Assembly (NCBI GenBank): GCA_964545545.1
Contig: CAZJGK010000015.1
Span: 1-46,339 of the forward strand
Direction: 5' to 3'
DNA from: JAHJTW01 sp964545545
Lineage (GTDB): Bacteria; Krumholzibacteriota; Krumholzibacteriia; LZORAL124-64-63
DNA: 46,339 nucleotides
A model generated the notes under the pieces. That model was not told the DNA's origin and made no database searches. It saw nothing but the letters and a program-made list of their open reading frames with translations. Positions 1 to 8,810 of the stretch are shown here, one piece after another (within the stretch, counting starts at the first letter, position 1; the number at the start of each line of letters is the position of its first letter). Position numbers and translations under genes: made by a program.

Positions 1-150
1 CTGCGCCGCATATGGGGCGACGACGGCTACCACGCCGGCCGCAGCATGGACGTCTTCGTTTCCCGCCTGCGCAAGCACCTGGCGGCGGACCGCGCGGTGG
101 AGATCCGCACGGTCCACGGCAAGGGACTGAAGCTCATCGTCGGTCGGTGA
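1..150 (+). CDS. OmpR/PhoB-family response regulator, C-terminal fragment
   Basis: The window opens inside a gene; 49 codons and a TGA stop remain. The residues match the second half of an OmpR-type winged-helix DNA-binding domain: the recognition-helix pattern RSMDVFVSRLRKHL is followed by the wing IRTVHGKGLKLIVGR. In this family the helix contacts the DNA major groove and the C-terminal hairpin the minor groove. The phosphoacceptor domain lies outside the window. It is on the plus strand, pointing toward the minus-strand lectin-like gene. No clear terminator is visible in the roughly 80 bases between them. It cannot be paired with the large histidine kinase at 8807-13624 from this sequence, since they are far apart and on opposite strands. 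Confidence 0.85.
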   Translation: MRRIWGDDGYHAGRSMDVFVSRLRKHLAADRAVEIRTVHGKGLKLIVGR

Positions 151-230
151 ATTCAGCGGGACCAGTGGCTAACCATTCGTCCGTCGCATTCTAGACGCCT
201 GGTCTCTGTCTTCGTTGGGTTCCAATCATG

Positions 231-857
231 TCAACGGTACAAGGCCTTGATGTGTCCCCACGATTCGTCATGGGCAGGCACCACCCCAGCCTCGAATTCG
301 ACCGTGAACATCGACGTGCCGCTGAACCCATGCGGGTCGCATCCTATGTTCTCGCTCGAGCCTCGCCACGTCCCGATAGCTCCGGTGAGATACAGTCGGC
401 TGTATGGCGGACAGATAGGCGTGGTGTCCGGCACGAAGACGGATCCCCAAAACGTCACCGGCACCGAGGCGGAAATCGCCGACCACACATATCCGTTTTG
501 TGTGTTGTTGCCGTAGGCACCCACGTAGCCCCTCTGGCTGTTCGTCCCTCCCCACAGAAGTTCGTCGTAGGTCTCATAGGTAGCCAGGTGACCCTGCAAT
601 CCGTTAAATGACAGCGAATTAACGAAATTCTCAAGCTCGGCGAACGTGTAGTTGGCCGGTGTCGAGGTCAAGGTCCAAGTCTGGTAGTAGTGTGAGTTGA
701 CCGACCAGTGGTAGGGGCCAGTGGCATTGGGCGTATAGACTTGGGCGCCCGCCAGTCCGGGAGCCAAGCTGAGGGCCAAGGTGATGGCCAGGATCCCGGT
801 GCCGAACAATGACCCCCAACACCCGTTTGAAGAGGCAGAGCGGTTCTGTAATATCAT
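231..857 (-). CDS. Secreted protein with a C-type-lectin-like domain
   Basis: A 208-residue protein with a hydrophobic segment at about residues 20-38 ending in an Ala-Gly-Ala signal-peptidase-like site, so it is probably exported. The mature part follows the bacterial C-type-lectin-like pattern: an opening Tyr/Trp-rich strand (HYYQTWTL), a helix followed by GLQGHLATYETYDEL (compare GGHLATI...EE in the family), then GYVWSA, a late Trp and Cys pair, and a closing MFTVEFE strand resembling the YIVEYE end of bacterial members. Such domains bind sugars or proteins, but the canonical calcium-binding triplets are not obvious. The ATG is preceded by GAGGGAG seven bases upstream, which supports this start. 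It appears monocistronic. The domain call is by pattern only, and the ligand is unknown. Confidence 0.62.
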   Translation of the reverse strand: MILQNRSASSNGCWGSLFGTGILAITLALSLAPGLAGAQVYTPNATGPYHWSVNSHYYQTWTLTSTPANYTFAELENFVNSLSFNGLQGHLATYETYDELLWGGTNSQRGYVGAYGNNTQNGYVWSAISASVPVTFWGSVFVPDTTPICPPYSRLYLTGAIGTWRGSSENIGCDPHGFSGTSMFTVEFEAGVVPAHDESWGHIKALYR

Positions 858-1047
858 GTTGTACTCCCTCGGAATGTGGGGCCGAACGTCTTCCTTAATA
901 GGGCCCCTGTTAGTCTAGGTATGCGTGAAATCGAAGGCGAATGTGAACCGGTAATTCCCCGAACCCGGTTCGAGGCGCACGGCATTGGCGTCGATGAGTC
1001 CGCTTGGTGTCCCCTAGCGGTGACGCATATGGGAGTAAAACGCGCAG

Positions 1048-1203
1048 TTAGCGGATGCTGAAGCCGCAGTCGGGATCGTGGCACACCCAGGCTTGGTAAA
1101 GGATGGAGGGGCCGTCGCGGCCATAATCGGACAGGGGCAGCAAAAGGCCCTCGTGGCATTTCATACATTCGGGAAAATTCAACACGTTTTCTCGCAACGG
1201 CAT
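1048..1203 (-). CDS. 51-residue zinc-ribbon-like protein
   Basis: A short gene of 51 codons plus TAA. It has two Cys pairs, CMKC at about residues 13-16 and CHDPDC at about residues 41-46, an arrangement typical of a small zinc ribbon. Between them is a well-structured stretch (LLPLSDYGRDGPSILY, then AWVC). The ATG at 1203 is the only reasonable start, since an in-frame TAA lies two codons upstream; a GGGGTG about ten bases upstream could serve as ribosome binding site. It lies 78 bases downstream of the 'AsnB'-like gene on the same strand and may be the last gene of that unit. The four cysteines and the sensible composition argue for a real protein. I do not know its function; metal binding or a nucleic-acid or protein contact are possible. 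Confidence 0.7.
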   Translation of the reverse strand: MPLRENVLNFPECMKCHEGLLLPLSDYGRDGPSILYQAWVCHDPDCGFSIR

Positions 1204-1281
1204 GGGTTACACCCCGGTTAGGCGATATTCCTCCCAATTCAGGGTGGTTTTCCCCAAGAAGATTATGGACCCGGACGAGGA

Positions 1282-2553
1282 TCAGGTTTTCTGCGGCTTC
1301 TTCCGCGCCGCCGGGAACAGCACATTGTTCAGGATCAACCGGTAGCCCGGACTGGTGGGGTAAAGATCCAGGTCGGTGGGCGGATCCCCCACCCGGTGCT
1401 GGTAATCCTCGGGGTCATGGCCGCCCAGGAAGGTCCAGGTGCCCCGGCCCTTGGTGCCGTGGATGTACTTGACCTCGTCCGTGCCGTCGGTGGCGGCCAG
1501 CACGATGACCGAGCGCTTGAGAAACTCGCGGTGAAAGCCCGTGGTCTGGCCCAGAAATCCGTTGATCACGTTGACGTGGTCCTGCGTCAGCATGGCGGGC
1601 ACGGGGTCGTATTTGGCCGCGAAATTGAACAGGGTGAAATAATCGGCCAGCGGCCCCCGCAACTTGGCGTAATCGCTGGTGTCGATGTTGGAGAACTCGT
1701 ACTCCAAAGGATTGGTCACCAGCTTGAAATTCTCGAACGCGAAGGTGCCCGAAAAATCCACCTTGGATTTGTAGTCGGGATCCACCGGGGTCCCGTCGTA
1801 AGGCGTGCCCACGATGTCGGTGTTCAGCCAAGCCAGGGCGATGTCGATGGTGTCGGTGGCCGAGCACATGGCGAACAGGAACCCTCCTCCCTCCACGTAG
1901 TCGCGGATGGTGGCGGCCACGGCGTGCTTGAGCTCCCATACGGTCTTGTAGCCCAGGGCTTTGGCGAGATCCTCGTTGAATTGTTTCTGCTCCTGGTACC
2001 ACGGTTCAAGGCCGAAAGCGGCGTAGAATTTTCCGTACTGACCCGTGAAATCCTCATGGTGCAGGTGCAACCAGTCGTAATCGCCAAGCTTGCCGGCCAG
2101 GATATCCTGGTCGTAGACCACGTCGTACGGAACCTCGGCGTAGGTCAAAGCCAGGGTCACGGCATCGTCCCACGGCTGCTTGTTGGGCGGGCTGTAAACG
2201 GCGATGCGCGGCGGTTTTTCCAGCAGCACCTCGTCCATGTTTTCCTGGGCCACGGTCTTGTGGATCTCGGCCCGCTCGGTCTCGCCGATGGGCTTGAACA
2301 AGACGCCCATCAAGCGGGCATCCAGGCGCGCCCGCTGGGTATCCTCCATGAGAAAGCTGCCCCCGCGGTAGTTCAGCAGCCAGGTTACCTTCTCCCCGGC
2401 CTGCAGGCAGTGAAACGCCATGCCGTAGGCCTTCAGGTGGTTGGTCTGGTCCAGATCCATGGGCACCAGCAGATAGGGAGCGGACAGCGCCCGCCCCCCG
2501 GCCAGGCTCAGCAACAGTCCCAGGCAAACCGCACTCCAGCGCCATCTTTTCAT
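1282..2553 (-). CDS. Secreted protein of the family often labelled 'asparagine synthetase B'
   Basis: 423 residues with an N-terminal signal peptide (hydrophobic core about residues 8-22). It matches by pattern a secreted family common in Bacteroidota and relatives: VPMDLDQTNHLKAYG near the N-terminus, LLNYRGGSFLM, NMDEVLLEKPPRIAVYSP, WDDAVTLALTYAEVPYDVVYD, and WLHLHHEDFTGQYGKFYA. Database entries often call these 'asparagine synthetase B', but no N-terminal catalytic Cys, glutaminase domain or ATP-pyrophosphatase motif is visible, so that name should not be trusted. Around residues 217-232 the pattern YVEGGGFLFAMCSATD resembles the strand-turn of class I glutamine-amidotransferase-like folds. 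The ATG overlaps the stop of the upstream TPR gene by four bases, so the two are probably translationally coupled. Function unknown; most likely periplasmic or surface. Confidence 0.75.
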   Translation of the reverse strand: MKRWRWSAVCLGLLLSLAGGRALSAPYLLVPMDLDQTNHLKAYGMAFHCLQAGEKVTWLLNYRGGSFLMEDTQRARLDARLMGVLFKPIGETERAEIHKTVAQENMDEVLLEKPPRIAVYSPPNKQPWDDAVTLALTYAEVPYDVVYDQDILAGKLGDYDWLHLHHEDFTGQYGKFYAAFGLEPWYQEQKQFNEDLAKALGYKTVWELKHAVAATIRDYVEGGGFLFAMCSATDTIDIALAWLNTDIVGTPYDGTPVDPDYKSKVDFSGTFAFENFKLVTNPLEYEFSNIDTSDYAKLRGPLADYFTLFNFAAKYDPVPAMLTQDHVNVINGFLGQTTGFHREFLKRSVIVLAATDGTDEVKYIHGTKGRGTWTFLGGHDPEDYQHRVGDPPTDLDLYPTSPGYRLILNNVLFPAARKKPQKT

Positions 2554-4481
2554 GACAATTCCTTCAGTTCATCCCGCACGTCCTGCAGGAAAATGTAGTC
2601 CGGGTACTGGACCAGCAGGCGGGTCCAGATGGCCCGGGCATCATCCGGACGGGCCTCCTGCGCCAGCAGCCGGCCCTCCTGATCCATGGCCCGCGCCGCG
2701 TAACGGCTGCCCGGATGGTCGGTGTACAGGGCACGAAGAACGTGGCGGGCGGCCGCCACGGAATCAGCTGCGGCCAGGGCGCCGGCAAGTTCGAACATTC
2801 CCTTTTCCAGCAGGTGCTGGGGCTCGGACAGATCCACGCGCCGGGAGGTCTCGCGCACGAAATCACGCAGGGCGGCCAGGCGACGGGCGGGTTGATCCAG
2901 CAGATCAAACAACACGCAGGGGGCATAGAACCCCAGGATTTCCGGCCCGCCGCTGGGATTGTCCAGCTCCTCCGCCACGGCCAGTCCCAGTTCCAGCGCA
3001 TCATTGGCGTAGGGGGCGCCCGGATTGTCCAGCGCCACCACCGCGAAACGGTCGCGCGCCGTCATGTAGCCGCCCTCGGCCAGATCCAGCCGCGCCAGGT
3101 GATAATGGGCGTAACCCGCGGCGTCGTGAAATTCGGGGTCGCGGCCCAGCTGTGTCAACACGGCACGGCCGCGCAGGGTGTCCCCCGCCGCAAGATAGCA
3201 TTCACCGAGAGACAATCGCGTCAGCGCCACACCCTCGGTGGGCAGATCCGTGTCCAGCAGCAGGTGCTCCAGTCGGCGCGCCGCCAATCCGGGCTCCTTG
3301 AGAGTCTCCTTCATGTAACGCGCCAGGTTGATCTGCGCGGAGTAAAGACGCTCGCTGGAAGGATTGACCGACCGCACCTGGTCCAGCAGATCGCTGAACC
3401 GCGTCACGGCCGCCCGAGGGTCGGCCCCCAGACTGCCGGCAACTAGAGCCTGCTCACAGACCTCGGCCAGGCGGTCGGCCGCCCGCTGGCGCATGAGCAT
3501 ACTCCGCTGAGCGGACCCGGCCATACGCGACAGGACCTCCAACAGGTAGTCCACTGTGGCCTGGTATTGCGGACCAGGAGGCATTAAATCGAGTTCGCGG
3601 GTCAAGGTGTTGACGTTCTGCAACAGCGTCGTGGCCCCCTGTTGGCTCGCGGCAAGACCGGAAACCCGCTTAACCGCGTCTGCGGACCTGCCGGCGACCA
3701 GCAGCATATTGGCCACCAGCAGTTGCTCCGCCGCGGTGGAGCCCGGCCCGTCGGCGATGCCCGTCAGCGCCTTCAGAAAATCCGCATCCTGGTGGGGATC
3801 GTACTGGCCCTGTAGGATCCGACTGCGCACCAGGGAAAGATTGTAGGGCTGGGCGCGCAGGGTGGCGCTGATTTCCACGGCGGCCTGGGCCTTCTTGCCC
3901 ACAGCCAGCAGGGCCTGGGACATCTGCAACGAGGCGAAGCGCTGTTCACCCAACACCCCGCGCAGGGAATCCACGAGCCCGGCGGCCATCCGCGGACGCT
4001 GCGCCTGCAGACAGGCGTCAACCGCGATGGATCCGGCGCTGCGGACTTCCCGGCTGGACCTCAGGAATCCGTCCAGCGCCGTTCGCGCCGAATCAGGCTT
4101 GTCCAGGGCCAGCAGCGAGACGGCCAGATATCGCCACAGAGCAGGATCATCGGGCGCCATTTTCAGGCCCTGGCGCGCGAGCCCCACCGCCCGGGCATGT
4201 TCACCCATGAGCTGGGCCAACTGGACACGGCGCGGAAACAATTCCGCGGTAAGTTCGGAGTGTTGTGCCAACGCGTCCAAGCGTACCTGGGCCTGGCTCA
4301 GACTGCGCACCGCCAATAACTGATCCAGCTCCTGCAACCTGCGCTGCAGATCGAAGGATGCGTGGGGATCGGCCACCATCATCCCGGGACGGAACGGGGG
4401 CGGCGTCTGGGCCGTCGCGACAGCCGCAGCCGTCAGACCCAACGCCCAGGCCAGCACCACTGTCCAACGCCGCCATTTCAT
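2550..4481 (-). CDS. Secreted tetratricopeptide-repeat protein
   Basis: 643 residues. Residues 1-25 form a signal peptide (KWRRW, a hydrophobic core, then a cut near ATAQ). The rest is helical and Ala/Leu-rich, with TPR-like spacing such as ARAVGLARQGLKMAPDDPAL followed by WRYLAVSLLALDKPDSARTAL, and a C-terminal set including DDARAIWTRLLVQYPDYIF. Repeats of this kind act as protein-binding scaffolds. The gene overlaps both neighbours by four bases (ATGA at 4478-4481 and at 2550-2553), so it is made together with the DUF4175 protein upstream and the 'AsnB'-like protein downstream. It could be the periplasmic adaptor of that set, but this rests only on gene order. No enzymatic motif is seen. 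Confidence 0.75.
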   Translation of the reverse strand: MKWRRWTVVLAWALGLTAAAVATAQTPPPFRPGMMVADPHASFDLQRRLQELDQLLAVRSLSQAQVRLDALAQHSELTAELFPRRVQLAQLMGEHARAVGLARQGLKMAPDDPALWRYLAVSLLALDKPDSARTALDGFLRSSREVRSAGSIAVDACLQAQRPRMAAGLVDSLRGVLGEQRFASLQMSQALLAVGKKAQAAVEISATLRAQPYNLSLVRSRILQGQYDPHQDADFLKALTGIADGPGSTAAEQLLVANMLLVAGRSADAVKRVSGLAASQQGATTLLQNVNTLTRELDLMPPGPQYQATVDYLLEVLSRMAGSAQRSMLMRQRAADRLAEVCEQALVAGSLGADPRAAVTRFSDLLDQVRSVNPSSERLYSAQINLARYMKETLKEPGLAARRLEHLLLDTDLPTEGVALTRLSLGECYLAAGDTLRGRAVLTQLGRDPEFHDAAGYAHYHLARLDLAEGGYMTARDRFAVVALDNPGAPYANDALELGLAVAEELDNPSGGPEILGFYAPCVLFDLLDQPARRLAALRDFVRETSRRVDLSEPQHLLEKGMFELAGALAAADSVAAARHVLRALYTDHPGSRYAARAMDQEGRLLAQEARPDDARAIWTRLLVQYPDYIFLQDVRDELKELS

Positions 4482-7400
4482 GGCGTCCTCCCCGGCCCGG
4501 GCAAGGTGTCACCCAACCGTTGCAGGGAATCCAGCGCGCTGAAATACCGCCGCACCAGACCCTGATAATCCGGCGGCGCACTGTCGAGGGATTGATAGCG
4601 CAGCAGGAATCGGCGCGGATCCTGTTCCGTGGGCACCGAGCCCTGCTGGGCATCCCCATAGATCCGCAGGGCCGTGCGGCTTTCCCGACGCGTGCTGAAA
4701 TCGCGCTGACGAACACTGTTGCGCGCATCAAGCATGCGGCTGAGAATCCGCTCCTGCCGGCGCAGGGTTTCCTCGCTCACCTGGCCGCCGGTGATGTCAT
4801 CGGTCACACTTTCCATGTCCTGGCCCAGGTGCGCCAGATCGCCCAGGAGACGCTCTCCGTCCGGCCGCACTTTTTCCTGCTCCGCCAGATCCTGCATCCG
4901 CCCGGCAAGATCCCCCTGGGCCTCGCCCAGACGCTTCATCCGGGCACGCGTCTCCTGGCTCAAACCACGGTTGGCCAGCATCCTGCGCAGCTCTTCGGTC
5001 ATCCCGTTGAGCCCGGACTGCTCCTTGAGCATCTTCATGAGCTGCTCGGCCAGCGAAGGTTGGGAATCAGAGCCGCCGCCCTTTCCCGCACCGTTCATCT
5101 GGGCCTCGGTCAAAAGGCCGATGATGATCTTGTTGGCCTGGGCCAAAGCCTCCCGGGACTGACGCTGGGCGGCCGAACCCTGGCCGGCCTCGAGCGCGTT
5201 CACGTCATAGCCCATGACCTCGATCAGGCTATCCAGCTTCTTCAGCAAGGCCAGGATGCGCAGGGGCGCTTCGCCGGAAAGAGCCGACAGCTTGCGGCGG
5301 ATCTCCATGGCGGCCTGCTGCATGCGGAACTGGCTGCGGGTCACAGCCAGGGCGCGCACATCACGCATCTGGGCGGGAATGGTCTGGGCTATGGTTTCCT
5401 GTCGGGCCGACAAATCCAGCATATCGGCGGCCAGTCCGCGCAGGGACTTGATCTGATGCTTCTGCATGGCCATCTGCATGGCCTCCTGGGTCTGCAACAG
5501 CACATGGTAAAGGGAGCCCAGATCCCGCAGGGCCTGCTCCTGCATCTTGGCGGCCTGCTCCGGGTTCATCTTTTGCAGTTGCTCACCCGCCTGGGACATC
5601 TTGTCCCGGGACTGCTGCTGTTTCAGCTGGTCGAGGGCTTCCTGCAGATCCTGTTGCCTCTGCTGCTCCTGCTTCGAGCTTTGACCGTCCTGGTCGCGCT
5701 TACCCGCGTCTTCCACCGCCTTTTTCATCTGTTGCTCGAGCTGGGCCATGTCCTTGGCGAGCTCCTGCTGGCGTGCCGCCAGATCTTCGCCGGTCTTTTT
5801 TTCCGCCTCGGCTGGCTTCCCCTCCTGCTCACCCTGGGGCTGCCCTTTCTCGCCGTGCTGCTGCTTGTCCGCCAACTCACGGCTCTGCTCGGCCAGCTTC
5901 TGTTGCTCGCGCATGATTTTTTCCAGCAGGGAGGTCATCCCCTCCAGCTCCTGCTCCTGATCCATTTTCTTCAGCATGGACAGGGCCGCGTCCATGCGGC
6001 GCGCCAGGTCCTTCTGGTCGCGGGCCACCTCCTGCAAGGCGTTGGCGATGTCCCGGGGGTCAAGGGATCCGGGTTTGTCCTCCATTTTCTTCAGCGCATC
6101 TGCGAGAGCGGTTTTGTCCTGCTGCTGGAGCAGGGCCGCGACCTGGTCCGCCTGGGCCAGCTGGCGTTCGGAGGTCATCTGGTTGGCGGCCAGCCGTTCG
6201 AGTTCCTGTTGCAGGCGGCTGCTCATATCCGCCAGTTGCTTCTGCAACTCGCGCCGGCGGGCGATGGTTTCTTCCATCTCCTGTTGCTTGGCCCAGTCGG
6301 GGGTGGGGTTCTTCATCAGCTCCCGGGTCAGGCGGTCCAGATCCTTGCCCAGTTTGCGGGTACGGTTGCGGGCGTCTTCCAGCTCCGACAGGCGCGACTC
6401 ACTGGCCTGGGCCTGGTCCAGGAGAACATCAGCGGCTGCCGGCAGAACCAGAGTCAACACATCCGACCATCCGGTCTGTCCGCCGCCCGGTTCCTGATTG
6501 TCACGGGCTACCGCCACCAGTTCCACACCCTCGCCTGAAACCAGCTCCAGGCGGGCTAGATCCGCAACCAGTTCCAGCCGGGACTGCAGGGCGCCGAAAA
6601 CGCCATCGCTCCGGGTCACCCGCGCTTGCCAGGGACCCACCAGCGAGTCCAGGCCGCGCACGGAATCGTCGGCAGCGGGCCAGACCACCCCTCCCTGCCA
6701 ACCGGAAGCAGGATCACGGCCCGCTCTGCCGCCTCGAGGGCGCAGCATGAGCCTGATATCCCTGAGCCCATAATCATCGGCCGCTTCGACGACCAGCCGA
6801 ATCCGCCCCCCCAGAGGCAGGATCCCGTCGTCGGCAGGCCGTTCCAAACGCACTCCCGGCGCCTGATCCGGCACGGGGTTCACCTTGTAGACCAGCGGAT
6901 TCAGGTTGCGCAGGCCGTGCTCGCCCTGCAGCAGGACCTGGAACGAGACTTCATCCGTGATGGGCAGTTCCCCGCGCACGGTCACCGAATCGACAACCAT
7001 GGCCAGGGTGTCGCCCCCGGCCAGGGCAATTTGCGCCCCGAGGACCGGTCCGTTGGTGGTCCCGATCAGCTGCAGCATTCCGCCCACGGGAACTTCGCTC
7101 AACGCCGGCAGGATACCCAGGTCGCGGGTTGGGGCCCGCGTATAATCCGGCGGAATAATCCGGCCTGCCAGGTTGGTCAGCAAGGGATGGTGCAACACAC
7201 GCACCCCGCGCTCAGAGGACAATCTTTCCCCCCGCTTGAAACGCCAGACGAAATCATCCTGCACGACTCCGGTCTCGGCCTGTAAGCGGCGGAAAGGCTG
7301 CTGCATTGCGGGCACGCCTGTTGACGCCGGAACCTGCAGCGCGGGCAGGTCCTGCCAGTTGCCCGTGCCTGCCCGGATCTGACAGACCGCAGCCTCATCT

Positions 7401-8068
7401 CCGGATCCGAAATCCTTGGCGCCGAGGGTAACCTTCCGACCGGCGACCACGAACTCGGGGCCGGATTCCGGATAGATGCCCCCGCGAAAAATCACCGGCG
7501 AGGTCTTGGCAGGCCTGACCAGCCGGCTCACGCCGTTCCGCAAACCCTCCGGATCGGTCACGCCCAGGGCGACCAACAGGATCAACCCCAGGGCCAGGCC
7601 CCCGGCCACGGCGCGTCCCTGGCGCAAAGGAAACAGTTCGGACATCCTGACCCGGTTCAGGGCCTCGTCGGCTCCGGCCAGAACACGCTGCAGAAGTTCG
7701 CGGGTAACGGGGTTTTCGGCCTCGGCGGCCAGTCTCGCGCCGGCGGCCTCCTCGGCCGCCAGGATCATGTTCCGACACCGTTGTTGGGATTCGAGGCGCC
7801 AGGCCAGGGCCCGGGGCGAGTCCAGCCGGCGCCAGGGCGCCAGGATCTGATCCCAGGCCAGCAGCACCCCCAACATCAGCAGGGAAAGGCTCAGCCCCGA
7901 CAACAGGACCCGGCCGGGCGAATGGGGAGACCCCGCCACCCACACCGCCAGCGCACAGGCAGGCAGAACCACGGCTCCGGTCCGCAGCAGGCCCAGCAGC
8001 ACAACCCGACGGCGGGCCACCGCCCACAGCCGCCGTAGCCGCCTGGAAAATATCCGCTCCTGGTTCAT
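4478..8068 (-). CDS. DUF4175-family membrane protein with a long coiled-coil region
   Basis: 1196 residues. Two membrane helices lie near residues 22-44 and 54-72 and a third near 151-170. A large beta-rich extracytoplasmic part follows (about 185-540). Residues about 550-840 are extremely rich in Gln, Glu, Lys, Asp and Met with heptad-like spacing (for example REQQKLAEQSRELADKQQ), predicting a long coiled coil. A further helical part runs to the C-terminus. This architecture fits the DUF4175 family, whose function is unknown; members are known in Bacteroidota and alphaproteobacteria. The gene starts 13 bases after the DUF4159 gene and overlaps the TPR gene by four bases. The length may suit a protein spanning part of the periplasm, which is inference. 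Confidence 0.75.
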   Translation of the reverse strand: MNQERIFSRRLRRLWAVARRRVVLLGLLRTGAVVLPACALAVWVAGSPHSPGRVLLSGLSLSLLMLGVLLAWDQILAPWRRLDSPRALAWRLESQQRCRNMILAAEEAAGARLAAEAENPVTRELLQRVLAGADEALNRVRMSELFPLRQGRAVAGGLALGLILLVALGVTDPEGLRNGVSRLVRPAKTSPVIFRGGIYPESGPEFVVAGRKVTLGAKDFGSGDEAAVCQIRAGTGNWQDLPALQVPASTGVPAMQQPFRRLQAETGVVQDDFVWRFKRGERLSSERGVRVLHHPLLTNLAGRIIPPDYTRAPTRDLGILPALSEVPVGGMLQLIGTTNGPVLGAQIALAGGDTLAMVVDSVTVRGELPITDEVSFQVLLQGEHGLRNLNPLVYKVNPVPDQAPGVRLERPADDGILPLGGRIRLVVEAADDYGLRDIRLMLRPRGGRAGRDPASGWQGGVVWPAADDSVRGLDSLVGPWQARVTRSDGVFGALQSRLELVADLARLELVSGEGVELVAVARDNQEPGGGQTGWSDVLTLVLPAAADVLLDQAQASESRLSELEDARNRTRKLGKDLDRLTRELMKNPTPDWAKQQEMEETIARRRELQKQLADMSSRLQQELERLAANQMTSERQLAQADQVAALLQQQDKTALADALKKMEDKPGSLDPRDIANALQEVARDQKDLARRMDAALSMLKKMDQEQELEGMTSLLEKIMREQQKLAEQSRELADKQQHGEKGQPQGEQEGKPAEAEKKTGEDLAARQQELAKDMAQLEQQMKKAVEDAGKRDQDGQSSKQEQQRQQDLQEALDQLKQQQSRDKMSQAGEQLQKMNPEQAAKMQEQALRDLGSLYHVLLQTQEAMQMAMQKHQIKSLRGLAADMLDLSARQETIAQTIPAQMRDVRALAVTRSQFRMQQAAMEIRRKLSALSGEAPLRILALLKKLDSLIEVMGYDVNALEAGQGSAAQRQSREALAQANKIIIGLLTEAQMNGAGKGGGSDSQPSLAEQLMKMLKEQSGLNGMTEELRRMLANRGLSQETRARMKRLGEAQGDLAGRMQDLAEQEKVRPDGERLLGDLAHLGQDMESVTDDITGGQVSEETLRRQERILSRMLDARNSVRQRDFSTRRESRTALRIYGDAQQGSVPTEQDPRRFLLRYQSLDSAPPDYQGLVRRYFSALDSLQRLGDTLPGPGRTP

Positions 8069-8081
8069 AGCCCTTCCATGT

Positions 8082-8810
8082 CTAGGGATGGGTCAAGGCG
8101 TACATCATGATATTGACGGCCATGCGCGCTGCCTGTTCACGCACCGGGGCCGGATCGCCGTGAACATCGGGGTCTTCCAGCCCGTCCCCGATGTCGGACG
8201 AAAAGGAGTAGAAAAGCACGAGCCGCCCGTGTCTGAATACGCCGAAGCCCTGGGCCGGTTCCCCATCGTGGCGGTGGATTTTCGGCAGCCCCGGCAAGTC
8301 GTACCACGCGTGGTAGATGGGATGATCCGAGGGCAGCAACACCAGCTTTTCCGTGGGAAAAACCTGGGCTACCATGGCCCGGAACGAAGTGTCCATGCCG
8401 TAGTTGTCGTCGGCATAGAGAAACCCGCCGGCATCCAGATACCGCCGCATCTGGTCGGCCTCCGCGTCGCTCAGGGCCACGCGTCCGTGCCCCGACATGT
8501 ACAGGAAGGGATACTTGTACAGGTCCTCGCTGTCCAGGGTCACCGCCTTGTCGTGCTCGGCTGCAGGCAGGTGAACCCTGGTTCGCAGCAGTTCAAGCCA
8601 GTTGGGCAAGCTGCTGGGATCACAGTACCAGTCTCCGCCCCCGTCGTAGTGCAGGCGCGCGATCTGGATCATCCCCGTCTCGGGAGAGGAACTGACAGGT
8701 ACCCCGGAGGCAACCGCCGCCCACAGCAGCACCGGGATCAGCAACAGCGATCCAGGCCACCGCCCTGCAGCGTCCAGCCGTGCGGCCACAGCCATGATTT
8801 TGGATATCAT
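8082..8810 (-). CDS. DUF4159 domain protein
   Basis: 242 residues. A hydrophobic segment at about 19-38 serves as signal peptide or anchor. The mature part matches DUF4159 by pattern: IARLHYDGGGDWYCDPSSLP near the start, a central YPFLYMSGHG, then YLDAGGFLYADDN at about 123-135, HPIYHAWYDL, GRLVLFYSFSSDIGDG and the closing RMAVNIMMYALTHP. The G-G-F segment and predicted alternation of strands and helices suggest a glutamine-amidotransferase-like fold without an evident catalytic Cys in the elbow. In other genomes DUF4159 genes are frequently near MoxR, DUF58 and BatA-like genes, and those occur at the far end of this window. It overlaps the kinase gene by four bases. An alternative start at Met6 is possible. 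Function unknown. Confidence 0.8.
   Translation of the reverse strand: MISKIMAVAARLDAAGRWPGSLLLIPVLLWAAVASGVPVSSSPETGMIQIARLHYDGGGDWYCDPSSLPNWLELLRTRVHLPAAEHDKAVTLDSEDLYKYPFLYMSGHGRVALSDAEADQMRRYLDAGGFLYADDNYGMDTSFRAMVAQVFPTEKLVLLPSDHPIYHAWYDLPGLPKIHRHDGEPAQGFGVFRHGRLVLFYSFSSDIGDGLEDPDVHGDPAPVREQAARMAVNIMMYALTHP

Noticed and set aside
854..1237. 127-residue minus-strand frame over the zinc-ribbon gene
   Set aside because: Arg/Pro-rich with no motif, and it lies in another frame over the Cys-rich 51-residue gene, which is far more protein-like.
1282..2553. Asparagine synthetase activity
   Set aside because: The family name is inherited from databases. There is a signal peptide and neither the glutaminase nor the synthetase motifs.
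4265..6538. Long open frame on the plus strand opposite the DUF4175 gene
   Set aside because: It is the complement of a coiled-coil coding region rich in CAG/CTG and GAG codons. The product is Leu/His/Gln-rich without any domain, whereas the minus strand has a coherent family match and operon overlaps.
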